From the NCBI GenBank assembly GCA_036850595.1, contig CM072161.1, positions 16,573,812-16,637,811 on the forward strand: DNA of 64,000 bases. Direction: 5' to 3'. Shown here piece by piece: positions 37,190-48,020 of this stretch. The notes below the pieces were generated by a model. It saw only the letters and a list, made by a program, of their open reading frames with translations, was not told the origin of the DNA and ran no database searches. The stretch comes from Rhyacichthys aspro. Lineage: Eukaryota; Chordata; Actinopteri; Gobiiformes; Rhyacichthyidae. Positions within the stretch are counted from its first letter, which is position 1; each line of letters starts with the position of its first letter. The position numbers were made by a program, and so were the translations under genes.

Positions 37190-37990
37190 TGGGATTAAAC
37201 AAAGAAGCAAATTAGGACTGAACACAGACTAAACCTAGGTCAAAGTTTAGAGCTAAACCAAGTACGGGGTAAAGACAAAAATGTACATGACAACACGTAC
37301 AGCATGGACCCAGGTCTGAACCAGGACTAAAGCAAGACTAAACCCAAGATTTAACCAGGATTACCAGGACAAATCTAGGATTAAATCAAGATTGAACCAA
37401 GAATAAAAAAAACTAACCCAGGGCTTGAAGAGATAACCAATCATTGTAATCTATTAGCATTTTGTAAAAGTCAAAAACAAGACATTAAGTATTTATTATC
37501 AAGGATTTTAATAGATTAATTTACAGCTCATACAGTCGGTCTAATTGGTCTTTGCCTTTATAAACATGGAAGTAATTGTTCCCAAGAAAACACAGATAAG
37601 TATGAATACAAGATGTTTAAAGAGGTTAATTGTGGGATCGATATGACACTAAACTCAGAGATGATGTTTAAGGTAAGCTCTAAACTGGTTCAGTGGAGTG
37701 TTCTCTGTCACAAATTGGTCCAGTTTGACTTTTTTAATAAAATAAAAGCAGGAAAGGTCACTATGCTGGTGTTGAGGGGTGTGTTTGGCTTTGGGCTGTT
37801 CAAATATTCAGGTAATAAAGCTTTAATTAAGACTAAACCTACAACCAAAGAATGAAACTATGACTAAACCTAGAACTAAACCCATTTCTTAACCACAACT
37901 AAGCCAAGCCAGTCCCAGGACACAACCAGGCCCAAAGCATGACTGAAACCAGGACTAAACCTAGAACCAGACCCCAACTACACCCATGAA
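37190..37990. repeat. Degenerate ACTAAACC minisatellite, array 2
   Basis: Two clusters (37190-37430 and 37850-37990) of GGACTAAACC-like units, the same family and strand as 34430-34930. The interval between them is unassigned. Confidence 0.6.
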
Positions 37991-38459
37991 TAACCGTATT
38001 CATAAACATTCACACTGGGACCCTACAGCACTGTCCCTTCAGTGTTACGTTAAACTCATGTTTCCATTTGGCTGTAAAAACTCGCAGCTGGTGCAGCGGG
38101 GAAAAAAACTGAAGGTAGTGTATATAAAAAGGTGGGAAGATAAAGATAGAGAAAGATGAGGAGAGACAAACGCAGAGAAAAAAACAGCCAGAGGGAGAAG
38201 AAATGAGCAGGAGACGGTCTGTGCATCTCGTGGAGCTGACAAACACTTTCCATTTCTGGGATGCTGTGCAGAGCTGTGAGAGCGGAGCCATAGGCAAAAA
38301 CGGGGGACAGAGCGGTGCCGTATGGTTTTCATAACTCTCTCAGGGCTTTCTATTCAGCCTCCCCCTTAAACACTTAGACCCCAGCCCCCTCTCTGGTCCC
38401 AAAAAAACACACTATTCTTTTTCCTTTACGTCGACTGCCCCCTCTACTCCCCTCTCTCC

Positions 38460-38994
38460 CCCCGTCTTTCTCTCTCTCCATCTGAGGGTTCAGTCAGAAA
38501 GCCAGCTCTGCAGAAGCTGTGGACTGCCCTGGAGAGATCACACACAGCAGACAGACTGGGATTGTATTTTTAACTCTTCAGGACTCGGCTGAATGGGACA
38601 GCGGCTGTTTTTAATCATTTCAGATTTGGGACTCTATTGGTGATTCACTGGACTGTGGGCTGCTGGACTTAACTGGAGTTTTTTGGTGGATTTGGTCGAA
38701 TGGAGTTAATTTTTGTGAGGTTCTGATAAATTAATTGTAAAGCTTTTGGACTGGACTGTTTCTGCACTGGGGCCAAGCTTGAGCAATGAAGGCACACTTA
38801 TGAGAATTTTGATATTATTTTTATATTTTATTCAGGTATAGTATTTATAAAGTACGTTTAAGTACAGCCAGCTTCACTATTACTATTATTTTTGAGAGGG
38901 TAAGGTTTTGGAGAAGTTGAAAAGACTAAGTTTATTTATGTGGCTTGTGAGCTGATTCATTTTAATGTTGGCCTAGTTTAAACGTTAGCGGAGG
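38460..38994 (+). promoter_or_regulatory. cd248: Putative cd248 promoter / 5' UTR region
   Basis: Sequence just upstream of the cd248 start. A CT-rich tract (38400-38480) is followed by GC-mixed sequence likely to be transcribed leader, then AT-rich sequence up to the ATG. I see no convincing TATA box or mapped start site, so this is positional inference only. Confidence 0.3.
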
Positions 38995-41900
38995 ATGATG
39001 AAGACCATCAGTAGCTGCAGCATAGGTCTCCTGGGCCTCCTTTGGCTCCTGGTGCTGTGTGTGGCCCCTGGAAGCCGGGGTCAAGAGGATCCAGCAGCCA
39101 AGCCTCCGCTCGGAGAGAGTGATGCGGTCTGCTACGAGAAAGGATGCTACGCTGTGTTCCTCCAGAAGAGGTCCTTCAGGGAGGCTGGGAGGAGCTGCCG
39201 GGAGCGAGGCGGGACCCTGGCCACCATGCACGACTATGAGGAAGCGGGTGTGGTCCATGACCTGCTATCGGGTTTTGAGGCTCAGGGAAGACTACGACTA
39301 CGGCTCTGGATCGGGCTGCACCGGCCGCCGCGGCAGTGCTCCGCCACCAGACCCCTGCGAGGATTCGTCTGGGTCACAGGCAAAGTCACACCTGTCCTTT
39401 TACATTTGGTTACTATTAAATATTCATTGACCGACAGAATTCAAATATAACAAAAAGTTTTACTTCAGTTTTGCTCCAAGGCAATATACACCCTCCATTT
39501 TAGCAGCTACAGTGAGCAAAGCTTACTAGCATTAGCTAATAAAAGTAGTTACGTACTTCGTAAGAAAAAATAAATTTAAAAAACTTGACGTTAATTACTT
39601 TTAACATATCAGAGTCATATTTCCTTCATAAATATTTAGTTTTAAGAGGAAAATTATACAAATTGCCACTTGAGTGTGCTTGACTGTACTAAACACATGT
39701 AAATGTAAAACTAGCCTAAATTTAGGCTCTAAATACAGTTGGTTGTGCGGCATTATTTTCAAATCAAATCTTCTGTAAATATAATCCTCTTCCTGTATGC
39801 CTCTGGGAAGGTAATTAAACCACTGCAACGTTAAACCATTACCTTCTCCTTCAGACTTGCAGCAGTCTGAGCTGGATGGTTATTACATTAGCTGCTTTTG
39901 TTTCACAGACAGAGCTGGCACGACTCAGAAGTTCAATCCACTCTGACCTAAATGTAACCCCTGAATCTGATTTAGTCATTAGACCTGTCCCAAGAGACCA
40001 AGAGGGGTTTTATTACTGAAAGACTCTGCTTTGGTCTTTTATAAACAATTACTTTTACAATATCCAGTTTCTATCTGACCAGTTCATCTAAATAAAATAT
40101 ACAATGCTATTACCTCTATATAGCTATGGCTTATTTGCACAGTTGGTATAGATTAAGGCCTCTCTTCAAGTGACTGTATTTTTGTCCTGATTATCCTGTA
40201 ATGTCCTACAAATACAATTAGAGTGTGCACTAATAATACATTTGACATCACTGTCAGCACCTGACTAAGAAAATGCTGTCCTGGGAGGCTGTTATATCTC
40301 TTTGTACCAATAGATGGAGCAGCTCCTTGTCACACAGTAAGATATTGGTGATGCCTTGGACATTTTGATAAAATAGCTATATATACACTGCCTGGCCAAA
40401 AAAAAGTCACCACCAAGATATAACTAAGCAAATAGGCAAGAGCCTCCCAAACAAGATCAAAACACTCTCCCAACATCAACACAAGATCTTGGTGAAAAAT
40501 GTATGCAACTCTGGACGGGAATAAATGTTGTGAAATGTTATTCCTGTCCAGAGTTGCATACATTTTTTGCCAAGATCTTATTGATGATGGAAGAGTGTTT
40601 TGATGTTGCCCCTGATATTGAAGTACCAATCTTGAGGGGTAAAACCGAAGAATTACTGATGGTGTCTTGTCTTTCCGTCACAGGAGACCAGGATGGACAG
40701 TTCACCAACTGGCTTCGTGAAGACAGTCCTGGGACGTGTGCCGCCCATCGATGCGTGGCCATGACCGTTCACACGTCTGAGAGCGGACGAGAGAGCGGTG
40801 ATAATTTCCGGTGGCTGGACGGCTCCTGCAGTCTGGCGTTGGACGGATATATTTGTCAGTACAACTACAAAGGCATGTGTGCTCCACTCGAGGATGAAGG
40901 CAGTGGTCCTGCTGTCTACACCACTCCGTTTCACCTCAGCAGCGCCCAGCTGACGCATGTACCATATGGCTCTGTGGCGGCCCTCCCCTGCCCCCCTGAC
41001 AGCTCGGACCCAAATGCTCCAGCTGAGCAGAGTGTGCTGTGCATGGAGAGGGACGACCAGACCGTGGGCTGGTCCAGGGATACTCCTCTCTGTTCAGTTA
41101 ACAAAGCCCAGGAAAATGACTGGTGCAGCAGGGACCACGGGTGTGAGCATTTCTGCCAAAACACAGACACAGACTATTACTGCTACTGCTCTGAAGGCTT
41201 TATCCTTAATGAAGATGGCTACAGCTGTACACCGGACCCTTTGAGTAAAACTGACCCTCCTGAACTGTCCTCTGACTCCGCTGGCCCCACCGAGCAGTCC
41301 CACATGAAGGATGTTTGTGTGGATATGGGCTGTGAGTACGACTGTGTGGAGACATCCCGGGGCATCCGCTGTATCTGCCCCCCTGGATACCAAATGGGCC
41401 CAGATGGGCGTAAGTGCTCCGATGTGGACGAGTGCCAGCAGGAGCCGTGTCAGCAGCTCTGTGTGAACATCCCAGGCACCTTCCACTGCACGTGCCACTC
41501 GGGATACCAGCAGGACGACGAGGGCGAATGTGTGGATGTAGATGAGTGCCTTGATGATAATAGCTGTGAAGGGGCTTGTGAAAACACTGTGGGGTCGTTC
41601 AGCTGCCAGTGTAGCCCTGGATACGAGTTGAGCGCTGATGGAGACTGTGTCGATGTTGATGAGTGCATTGTAGAGTCACCTTGTCATCATCAGTGCCAAA
41701 ACTTTAACGGAGGCTACCAGTGTTTCTGCGACCATGGCTTCGACCTGCAGTCTGACGGTCTTACCTGTGATCCTTCAAATGATGATGAAGAATACTCAAC
41801 TTTGACCCCTGACCCCAGTGATTCGGTTCATTTACAAGACTTAGACCCAAACATTGACTCACCTTGGTCCACCTCATTCACGACAGAGGCGACAGAAACT

Positions 41901-42380
41901 CCAGACCATCTTTTCCCAGATCATGGCTCAGATAATGACTTGAACCACTGGGACGTCCTGTCACCTCAGCATTATCCAGCTGTCCCTACACCAACACAGA
42001 AGTACAAAACAGGCAATGAAATCGGTAACGATGCAGAAGATAAACCAAAAGTTGGAGTAGTTAGTGGTGCAGTGGGGACTAAAGACTTAGGGACAGCGAC
42101 TGGGACTGGGGAGAGCGCACACATCGAAACACCAGGAGTTGTCAGTGGCACAGCAGACTCAGAAAGTGAAGCTGCCGAAGGGAAACAAAAACAGGACAAG
42201 AGCTGGCTGCTGGTGGCGCTGCTGGTGCCTCTGTGTGTGTTCCTCGTGGTCATGCTGGCTCTGGGGATAGTTTACTGTACAAGCTGTGCCGTTGACAAGA
42301 GCCTGAGCTTCTCGGACTGCTATCGCTGGATACTCCCAACGACGCCCCCTGAAGCGAGGAACGGCAAAACCCGAGCATGA
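38995..42380 (+). CDS. cd248: CD248 / endosialin (transmembrane C-type lectin-EGF protein), 2 exons
   Basis: Exons 38995-39379 and 40684-42380 give 693 aa. In order: signal peptide (1-30; hydrophobic GLLGLLWLLVLCVA); C-type lectin domain (about 40-187, CYEKGCYAVFLQKRSFREA to SLALDGYICQ); sushi-like segment (about 191-266, GPAVYTTPFHL and GSVAALPC); five EGF-like domains (about 275-310, 338-373, 374-411, 413-450, 452-490), the last three beginning DVDEC (calcium-binding type); acidic Ser/Thr/Pro stalk; transmembrane helix (about 634-661, SWLLVALLVPLCVFLVVM); short tail with SDCYRW. The juxtamembrane, membrane and DCYRW segments match mammalian CD248, not CD93 or thrombomodulin. Known role: stromal/pericyte surface receptor for matrix proteins and MMRN2. 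Odd: mammalian CD248 is intronless with three EGF domains; here an intron splits the lectin domain at a GC donor. Two adjacent ATGs (38995, 38998) could serve as start. Confidence 0.92.
39380..40683 (+). other. cd248: GC-AG intron splitting the cd248 lectin domain
   Basis: Exon 1 ends GTC ACA G and exon 2 begins GA GAC CAG, giving the uninterrupted lectin core WVTGDQDGQFTNW. The donor is ACAG|GCAAAG (GC class) and the acceptor CCGTCACAG|GA. The octamer GTCACAGG occurs at both ends (39373-39380 and 40677-40684), so splicing restores exactly one copy. The only nearby GT (39373) would put exon 2 out of frame. Confidence 0.8.
40390..40620. mobile_element. Fold-back MITE in the cd248 intron
   Basis: Left arm (about 40455-40530) and right arm (about 40538-40612) are inverted copies over about 75 bp, with core ATGTATGCAACTCTGGAC and complement GTCCAGAGTTGCATACAT separated by a short spacer. 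Upstream, CACTGCCTGGCCAAAAAAAA (from 40387) is typical of Tc1/mariner-like MITE ends in fish. The right arm ends about 70 bp before the splice acceptor. Confidence 0.7.
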
Positions 42381-42620
42381 ACCCTTAAATAAATAAACAC
42401 AGGTGCTCACACACAGATGCCTCGACACCCAGATGTCTGTTAAAATTTTACTAGTGCTGAAAACCAGCCACTAAATCTACCATTTGGATAAAAGAACCAC
42501 TCATTGCACACAACTTTGTACTTTCTGTTGCACACTCTCCTCTGTAAATAATTCACTTTTCATGTTTTTAGATTTCAATAAAATCAACAAATTGATAAAA
42601 CCAGTGTGTGGTGACATTAT
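42381..42620 (+). other. cd248: cd248 3' UTR with polyadenylation signal
   Basis: Noncoding sequence after the stop. AATAAA at 42577-42582 (context TTTCAATAAAATC) is the likely signal, followed by TG-rich CCAGTGTGTGGTG. An earlier AATAAA-like run is at 42387-42396. Confidence 0.6.
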
Positions 42621-42659
42621 TAAAGCTGTGCCCCTGCTGCTAACACGCACATCCCAACA

Positions 42660-45600
42660 CCATAGTCAAACCAAATCTTAGAGGATGGGGCGAGGCAGCC
42701 AATCACGATGCTCCTTGGATGGAGTAAAGCAACCAATCAAACGATGCCAAATATGTGACGTTCTGACGATGAGTTCCCGCCCTCTCGCCACAACAATTAG
42801 ACAAATTCACTTTCAGATAATTCAATAATGAGTAAATAGAGCCGACTCTCTAACCTTGAACGTAAACAATGTCAGTGGCTGCAGTAATATTTATTTTAAC
42901 ATTATGAAATATTTTAATTATAATAATAATGGTATTTTGAAGAATTCAATCAAAATCAATTTTATGTAGCTCTAATTTTTTTTTCAAGCTCACCAGAACT
43001 AAACTTTGAACTACTACAGGACTGAACATAGGAATAAACATGTATTATGGTATAATACTTTAATTGTAAACCTGAGATAAAACTCTAAAACTTCAGTAAC
43101 TATAGTTAAAGAGCTGCCATTACTGACCTAAACACAAACTTAGACTAAAACAGAGAAGGCACTTTGGACCAAATCTGTGATGTACAGTCCTATATAGATT
43201 AAAGTATTATTTATTCCTCCAACCGTCCAGAGACATGCATTTAGAGGTGAACTGGTTCATCAAAACTCATTAATGTGAGATTAAATGGTCGTCTGTCAGT
43301 GTCTGTCTCTAAATATCAGTTCGACTAAATGACCATTGGCTCCAGTCACTGACGGCCCCTAATGGGACTAAGCCGAAAAAGATGAATAAATGAACAAAAA
43401 GAGACAGTTTGCTTCATTGTCTCAGCGACACTGATGATTATGATGTCCTCTTAAGGTCTAATGCAGAGGTGGGCAATGGGCCACATTAGACCCTGGGACT
43501 GTTGTGAAGGGCCGGGCCAACACTGTGAACTCACTTATGTTCAATAAAAACATATATAGGCAAAACAATGTGTGCAATATATACAGTGAAATTACAGCCA
43601 GTCACAGCTGTACCTTCTCAGGTTTAGATCAACTCTTTCCATTTTGTCCTAAAACCAGGCCTCAACATGTGTATTAACACCTGAGCACTTCACTGAAGAC
43701 TCATAAACACCAAAGTTGAGTCTAGTCACAGAGTACACTCCCTGTGAGGCCAAAAAACCTTCAGAAACACTGATGACAACAGCAGAAACACAGTTTCTCT
43801 CTTTCTCTCTGCAGCTTCTGAACAAAGCCAGAACAGAGGAGGCAGAATTTTCCCTCAACATTTACCAGAAACATAATACACATTAAACAGTCTATTACAG
43901 CTGAGAGTTTAGCTTTACTAAACAATAAGACATCAAACAAACATCCAGAAGAAAACATTAGAAATTCTCACACAACATGGACTTTTAAGCAATACTTTTA
44001 CCTTATTTTCAGGGAGAAACTGTAGATAAAAGATGATACGACAGCGCCGCTCAGTGGTCTCTCTGGCTACTAGCACGTGATGGAAATACATGATTGTCAT
44101 TATTGTAGTTGTGGGTCATGCTTCTCCTCTGCATTACTGTGGAAAAGTATTTGTGAGAGCGTAAAATTATCTGTAAATGCTCAAAAGCCAACAATCCTAT
44201 TAAACAACAAAGCGAGATCTGAGCCAAACCACTCAACTATAAATCTGTATCAAACAGTGCAGTGCTGCCCCCTCGTGGCTGACACTGGGACTACAGCCAA
44301 CACACAATAACTTTTCATTCAGCGCTACATTTAGTCTGTGTGAGTATTTGTCATTATTTGCTTTATCAGTTGTTGCTTCATTTTGTTTATATTGTATCAT
44401 CAGCCCGTTAATGGTTTTATTTTGTGCTTGCTTTTGTACAAAAGTAAAATTTATGATCAATTAACCTCTTGTTTTTCATTTTAATTTGTTTTCATTTTTC
44501 AATTGGACTGTTGTTGACTGAGGTCCACTGAGATTTGTATTTTATCCACAGCCTCTTTTTATGGATGTTTTAGTGTAGATTGAATGTGCTCTAAAAGCAG
44601 CATTTCTCCCACTAAACATGGACAACAAACAGCAAAACTTTTTTTTGGTGACCCAAATAAAATATTTGGGTACCAACCTTTGGGTCCCCACCCAGTGTTT
44701 GATCATCCAGATCATTCAGATCTGGTAGGTTTATGACACTTTCAGGATGCAATACTTGCCAGGCATTCAGATCACAGACTTCAGTCATTTAACATACTTT
44801 AGAGGGTTTTGTGGTGGAACATGGCAAAATGACAAACCTGTATTTAAAACAGATCTTTTCTGATCAGTGCTCAGGTTTCCCACACTTTCTACAGCACCTA
44901 AATGCATCAGCAGAGCGGAGCATGGCTCTGATTCACAAAAGCCTCTTTGTCTTTCTTCTCCTGTTTCTTTCTTTCTTTGAGCCTGATTCTTATTTGAGTT
45001 CAGTCAAATCCTTGTGAAGTCAATGCAAATGAAGCCTCAGTTTGTCTGTGTTACATTTAAAAAAGTTAGACACTGATGAGAATATCGGATTTGTTATAAC
45101 GTTTTATCATTTTAGCCTGAAGTGAAGTGAAAACCTTTGCACAGATCACAAACATCTGCAAGAATGAGTCACTAAGTTTTGGAAACATGTGAGTGTGTAG
45201 GAGTAAACTCAAACACAAGGACTGGATTAGTAAAAATGCTCTTATTCGTTTAGTTTACCATTTTAATTAATTACAACGTTCATTTATCCATCCATCTTCT
45301 TGAGCTGATCAGTTTACAATAAGCATTGATTCTTTCTGGAAAACAAGCTTCATTTGAGAAAATATAATCTATTTGTATTTTTCCTTTTGCCAGTGATAAA
45401 TATCTATCATTAGCTCTTGTAGCTTATTTACACTTGATGCTAATTGACAATTAGCAGCAAGGTGAAGATGTATACAAAACCACAATTATTGTGAAGGCCA
45501 GATTTCACCTCATTTCCACTGGGACGGTGCGGTTTGGGACGGTTCTGACGTATGGACAGTGCATCTACGTTTCCACAAGTCTACTTCAGAATTTGTTTTA

Positions 45601-46090
45601 TATTTCAAAGAGAGACACGACTTTTGTGGCACTTTGATGGCGTCATCGTTTTACGTAACAGGTGCCGCTCTTCTGGACCCAGCACACTGGAAATGTGTGC
45701 CTCTTAAATAGATTTCCCAAACCACACCGTCCCGTACTGACCCGACCCGTACTGTACACAGAGTGGAAACGCAGATTATGTTAAACACAAACACAAAATG
45801 TGTCAAAACTGTTGCAAAAATGTGCAGGGTGCTTTAATTAGTATTAAAATGTATTTTACTATAACTTTGTGTGCAAATTAAAATATGTAAATATGCTTTT
45901 GCCTTTTACGAGGGCACATTTTTATGGTGGTGTCAACAGGACTGGGATGGTTGCCCCTCCTGCCCCCCTCTGAGTCCACCACTGGAAAGCGTGTATCACT
46001 AAAGCAATGAACAAAACTATGAAAAAGTGAGGAAATCTAAACACTACGAAACAAAAATGAACTCGATTCAGAAGTGTTTCGTGAATAAAG
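42660..46090. other. cd248-amot intergenic region, no gene seen
   Basis: AT-rich, repeat-bearing sequence. At 43463-43530 a GGGCCGGGCC-type repeat fragment resembles the hAT-like element family. At about 45505-45780 there is a fish repeat with CATTTCCACTGGGACGG on the left and an AGTGGAAACG end on the right. No open frame shows a recognisable domain. Confidence 0.5.
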
Positions 46091-46099
46091 GAGGAAAAC

Positions 46100-46440
46100 G
46101 TAAACTAGGACGGACCAAAGTGTGACCGAGGACTGGAGGAGGCGAGAGGAGGAGGGATTTCCCGTTCCCTAAACTTTTCCTTGGCTCCGGGGGAGTCCAG
46201 GGGGAGGGCGGTACATTCCAGCGTCAGCCCGGGTTTCCTGCCTCTCACCTCGGCCCCTCTCTGCCCCACACCGCGGCCCCATGTCCCCGCTCCGACCATG
46301 ACGTCTCCGCAGCGGGGGCACCTCTCCGGGCTACTTGTGGCCGAAGACGAGCTCCGTTTGGCGGGTAAAGGCTTGTACGAAGCAGCGGTGTCAGCGGCGG
46401 AGCTCGGAGAAGCGGCGTTTTTGTAGGTTTTTTTTTTTTT
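46100..46440 (+). promoter_or_regulatory. amot: CpG-rich putative amot promoter
   Basis: The most CpG-dense stretch outside exons (GCGGCGGAGCTCGG, CCGCAGCGGGGG and others), standing out from AT-rich surroundings and lying upstream of the amot exons on the same strand. It includes an ACATTCCA octamer at 46213-46220, a match to the TEAD consensus. It is followed by a long T run (46426-46450). The start site is not defined. Confidence 0.55.
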
Positions 46441-46558
46441 TTTTTTTTTTGTGGCAAAAACGAGGGACTTTACTGCAAAAGACTTAATAATGTGGATGTT
46501 TATTGGTTAAAAACGGAAGGACTTCTTTTTTGTGAAGAGAAGAGAGTCGACCGAAAGG
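46441..46558 (+). other. amot: Possible amot 5' noncoding exon 1 end
   Basis: Transcribed-leader candidate ending at CGAAAG|GTAATT (donor at 46559), directly downstream of the CpG-rich region. The short ORF starting at 46298 (MTSPQRGHLSG) does not continue into amot and is treated as leader. Confidence 0.35.
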
Positions 46559-46779
46559 TAATTTGCACTTTTTGACAACTTTTGTAGAGTTTTTCGCCGG
46601 CTAGCTTCAAACCTGAGGATAATGTACAGCTAAAGCTCATTCTGCTGCACAGCTGTAGCGGCTCCATTTAAGACCAAGATGGCAACTTCTTTAGACATTT
46701 TCTCGAGTTTTTGTTCCAGTTTTAACCTGAAAACTCTGTAACACTTTTTCATGTGATTGCTCTGGACCAGGACAAATTC

Positions 46780-47320
46780 TGGACTAACTAGGACTGTATT
46801 TGAGACTTAACCAGGACAAAAGCAGGTCTTTATCTCTGATTAAACCAGGTCTCAATCAAAGACTAAACAAGGACAGAATCTGGACTAAACAGTGACAACA
46901 TTTAGTCTAAACCTGATCTAAGACAAGGACTAACAATGCACTAAATGAGAACTAAGGAATGGTAAAAGTAGATGTCAACCTGGCCTAAATCTGGACTAAA
47001 TTTAGGACTAAAATCAGGACTAAGTCAAGGCAAAACTAGAATGAAACAAGGCCTAAACCAGGTCTAAATTTGGACAAAATCCAGCACTACAAAAGAACTA
47101 AGTTGGACTAAATCTAGGACTAAAATGAGGACACAATCTGGAAAAAGGTGTATCTGAACCAGTACTAAGATCAGGTCTAAACAAGGATTAAACCACAACT
47201 GGATTTGGAACCACAGCAGGACTAATGACAAGACTAAACCTGGACTAAGACCAGGACTAAACCAGGGAGTAAACAAAACTAAAGCTAAATTTGACCTAAA
47301 TCTGGACTCAGTCTTGGTTC
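46780..47320. repeat. Degenerate ACTAAACC minisatellite, array 3 (amot intron)
   Basis: Imperfect GGACTAAACC/GGTCTAAACC units on the + strand in the first amot intron, the same family as 34430-34930. Confidence 0.65.
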
Positions 47321-47506
47321 TGGTCTCGGTGAGTCTGGTCTTGTGTTTACAGCACTCGGTCTGTCTTTCAGATGGATTTCCGGTCAGAGAGGAGGGGCCT
47401 CTAAAGGGGGCCCTTGAAGTGGTCCCGAGGGGCCCCACTCATGTTAGAGCATTTAAGAGCTCAGTGAAGGCTGCTCTGTGACGTGTGCAGATCATAGAGC
47501 GCCCAC

Positions 47507-48020
47507 AGTTTTGACCCTCTGAGGCTGCTGTAGTTTGAGTTTTGACCCTCCGAGGCCGCTGTAGTTTGAGTTTTGACCCTCTGAGGCTGCTGTAGTTTGA
47601 GATTTGACCCTCTGAGGCTGCTGTAGTTTGAGATTTGATCCTCTGAGGCTGCTGTAGTTTGAGTTTTGACCCTCTGAGGCTGCTGTAGTTTGAGATTTGA
47701 CCCTCTGAGGCTGCTGTAGTTTGAGATTTGATCCTCTGAGGCTGCTGTAGTTTGAGATTTGATCCTCTGAGGCTGCTGTAGTTTGAGTTTTGACCCTCTG
47801 AGGCTGCTGTAGTTTGAGATTTGACCCTCTGAGGCTGCTGTAGTTTGAGTTTTGACCCTCTGAGGCTGCTGTAGTTTGAGTTTTGACCCTCTGAGGCTGC
47901 TGTAGTTTGAGATTTGATCCTCTGAGGCTGCTGTAGTTTGAGATTTGATCCTCTGAGGCTGCTGTAGTTTGAGATTTGATCCTCTGAGGCTGCTGTAGTT
48001 TGAGATTTGACCCTCTGAGG
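47507..48020. repeat. 31-bp minisatellite, about 16 copies
   Basis: The unit GAGGCTGCTGTAGTTTGAG plus TTTTGACCCTCT (31 bp) is repeated head to tail with few differences (GAGTTTTGACC versus GAGATTTGAC/TCC variants). The 177-codon open frame on the - strand is produced by the repeat, not a gene. The high copy identity suggests a recent, probably length-variable array. Confidence 0.92.

Noticed and set aside
38010..38332. Two ~95-codon - strand frames near the cd248 promoter
   Set aside because: Overlapping frames rich in Phe/Leu/Ser from a purine-rich tract; no domain or splice context.
40503..40683. ATG-initiated extension upstream of cd248 exon 2
   Set aside because: It reads through the fold-back MITE arm and intron; the lectin domain continues correctly only from exon 1 at 39379.
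39373..40683. GT-AG splicing of cd248 using the GT at 39373
   Set aside because: It joins exon 2 out of frame and loses the VTG that the lectin domain needs; the GC donor at 39380 gives the correct product.
41094..41498. 134-codon - strand ORF across the cd248 EGF region
   Set aside because: Antisense shadow of Cys/Gly-rich EGF codons.
46298..46426. Short ORF MTSPQRGHLSG in the CpG-rich region as a protein start for amot
   Set aside because: It stops within the same exon candidate and is not continuous with any amot exon.
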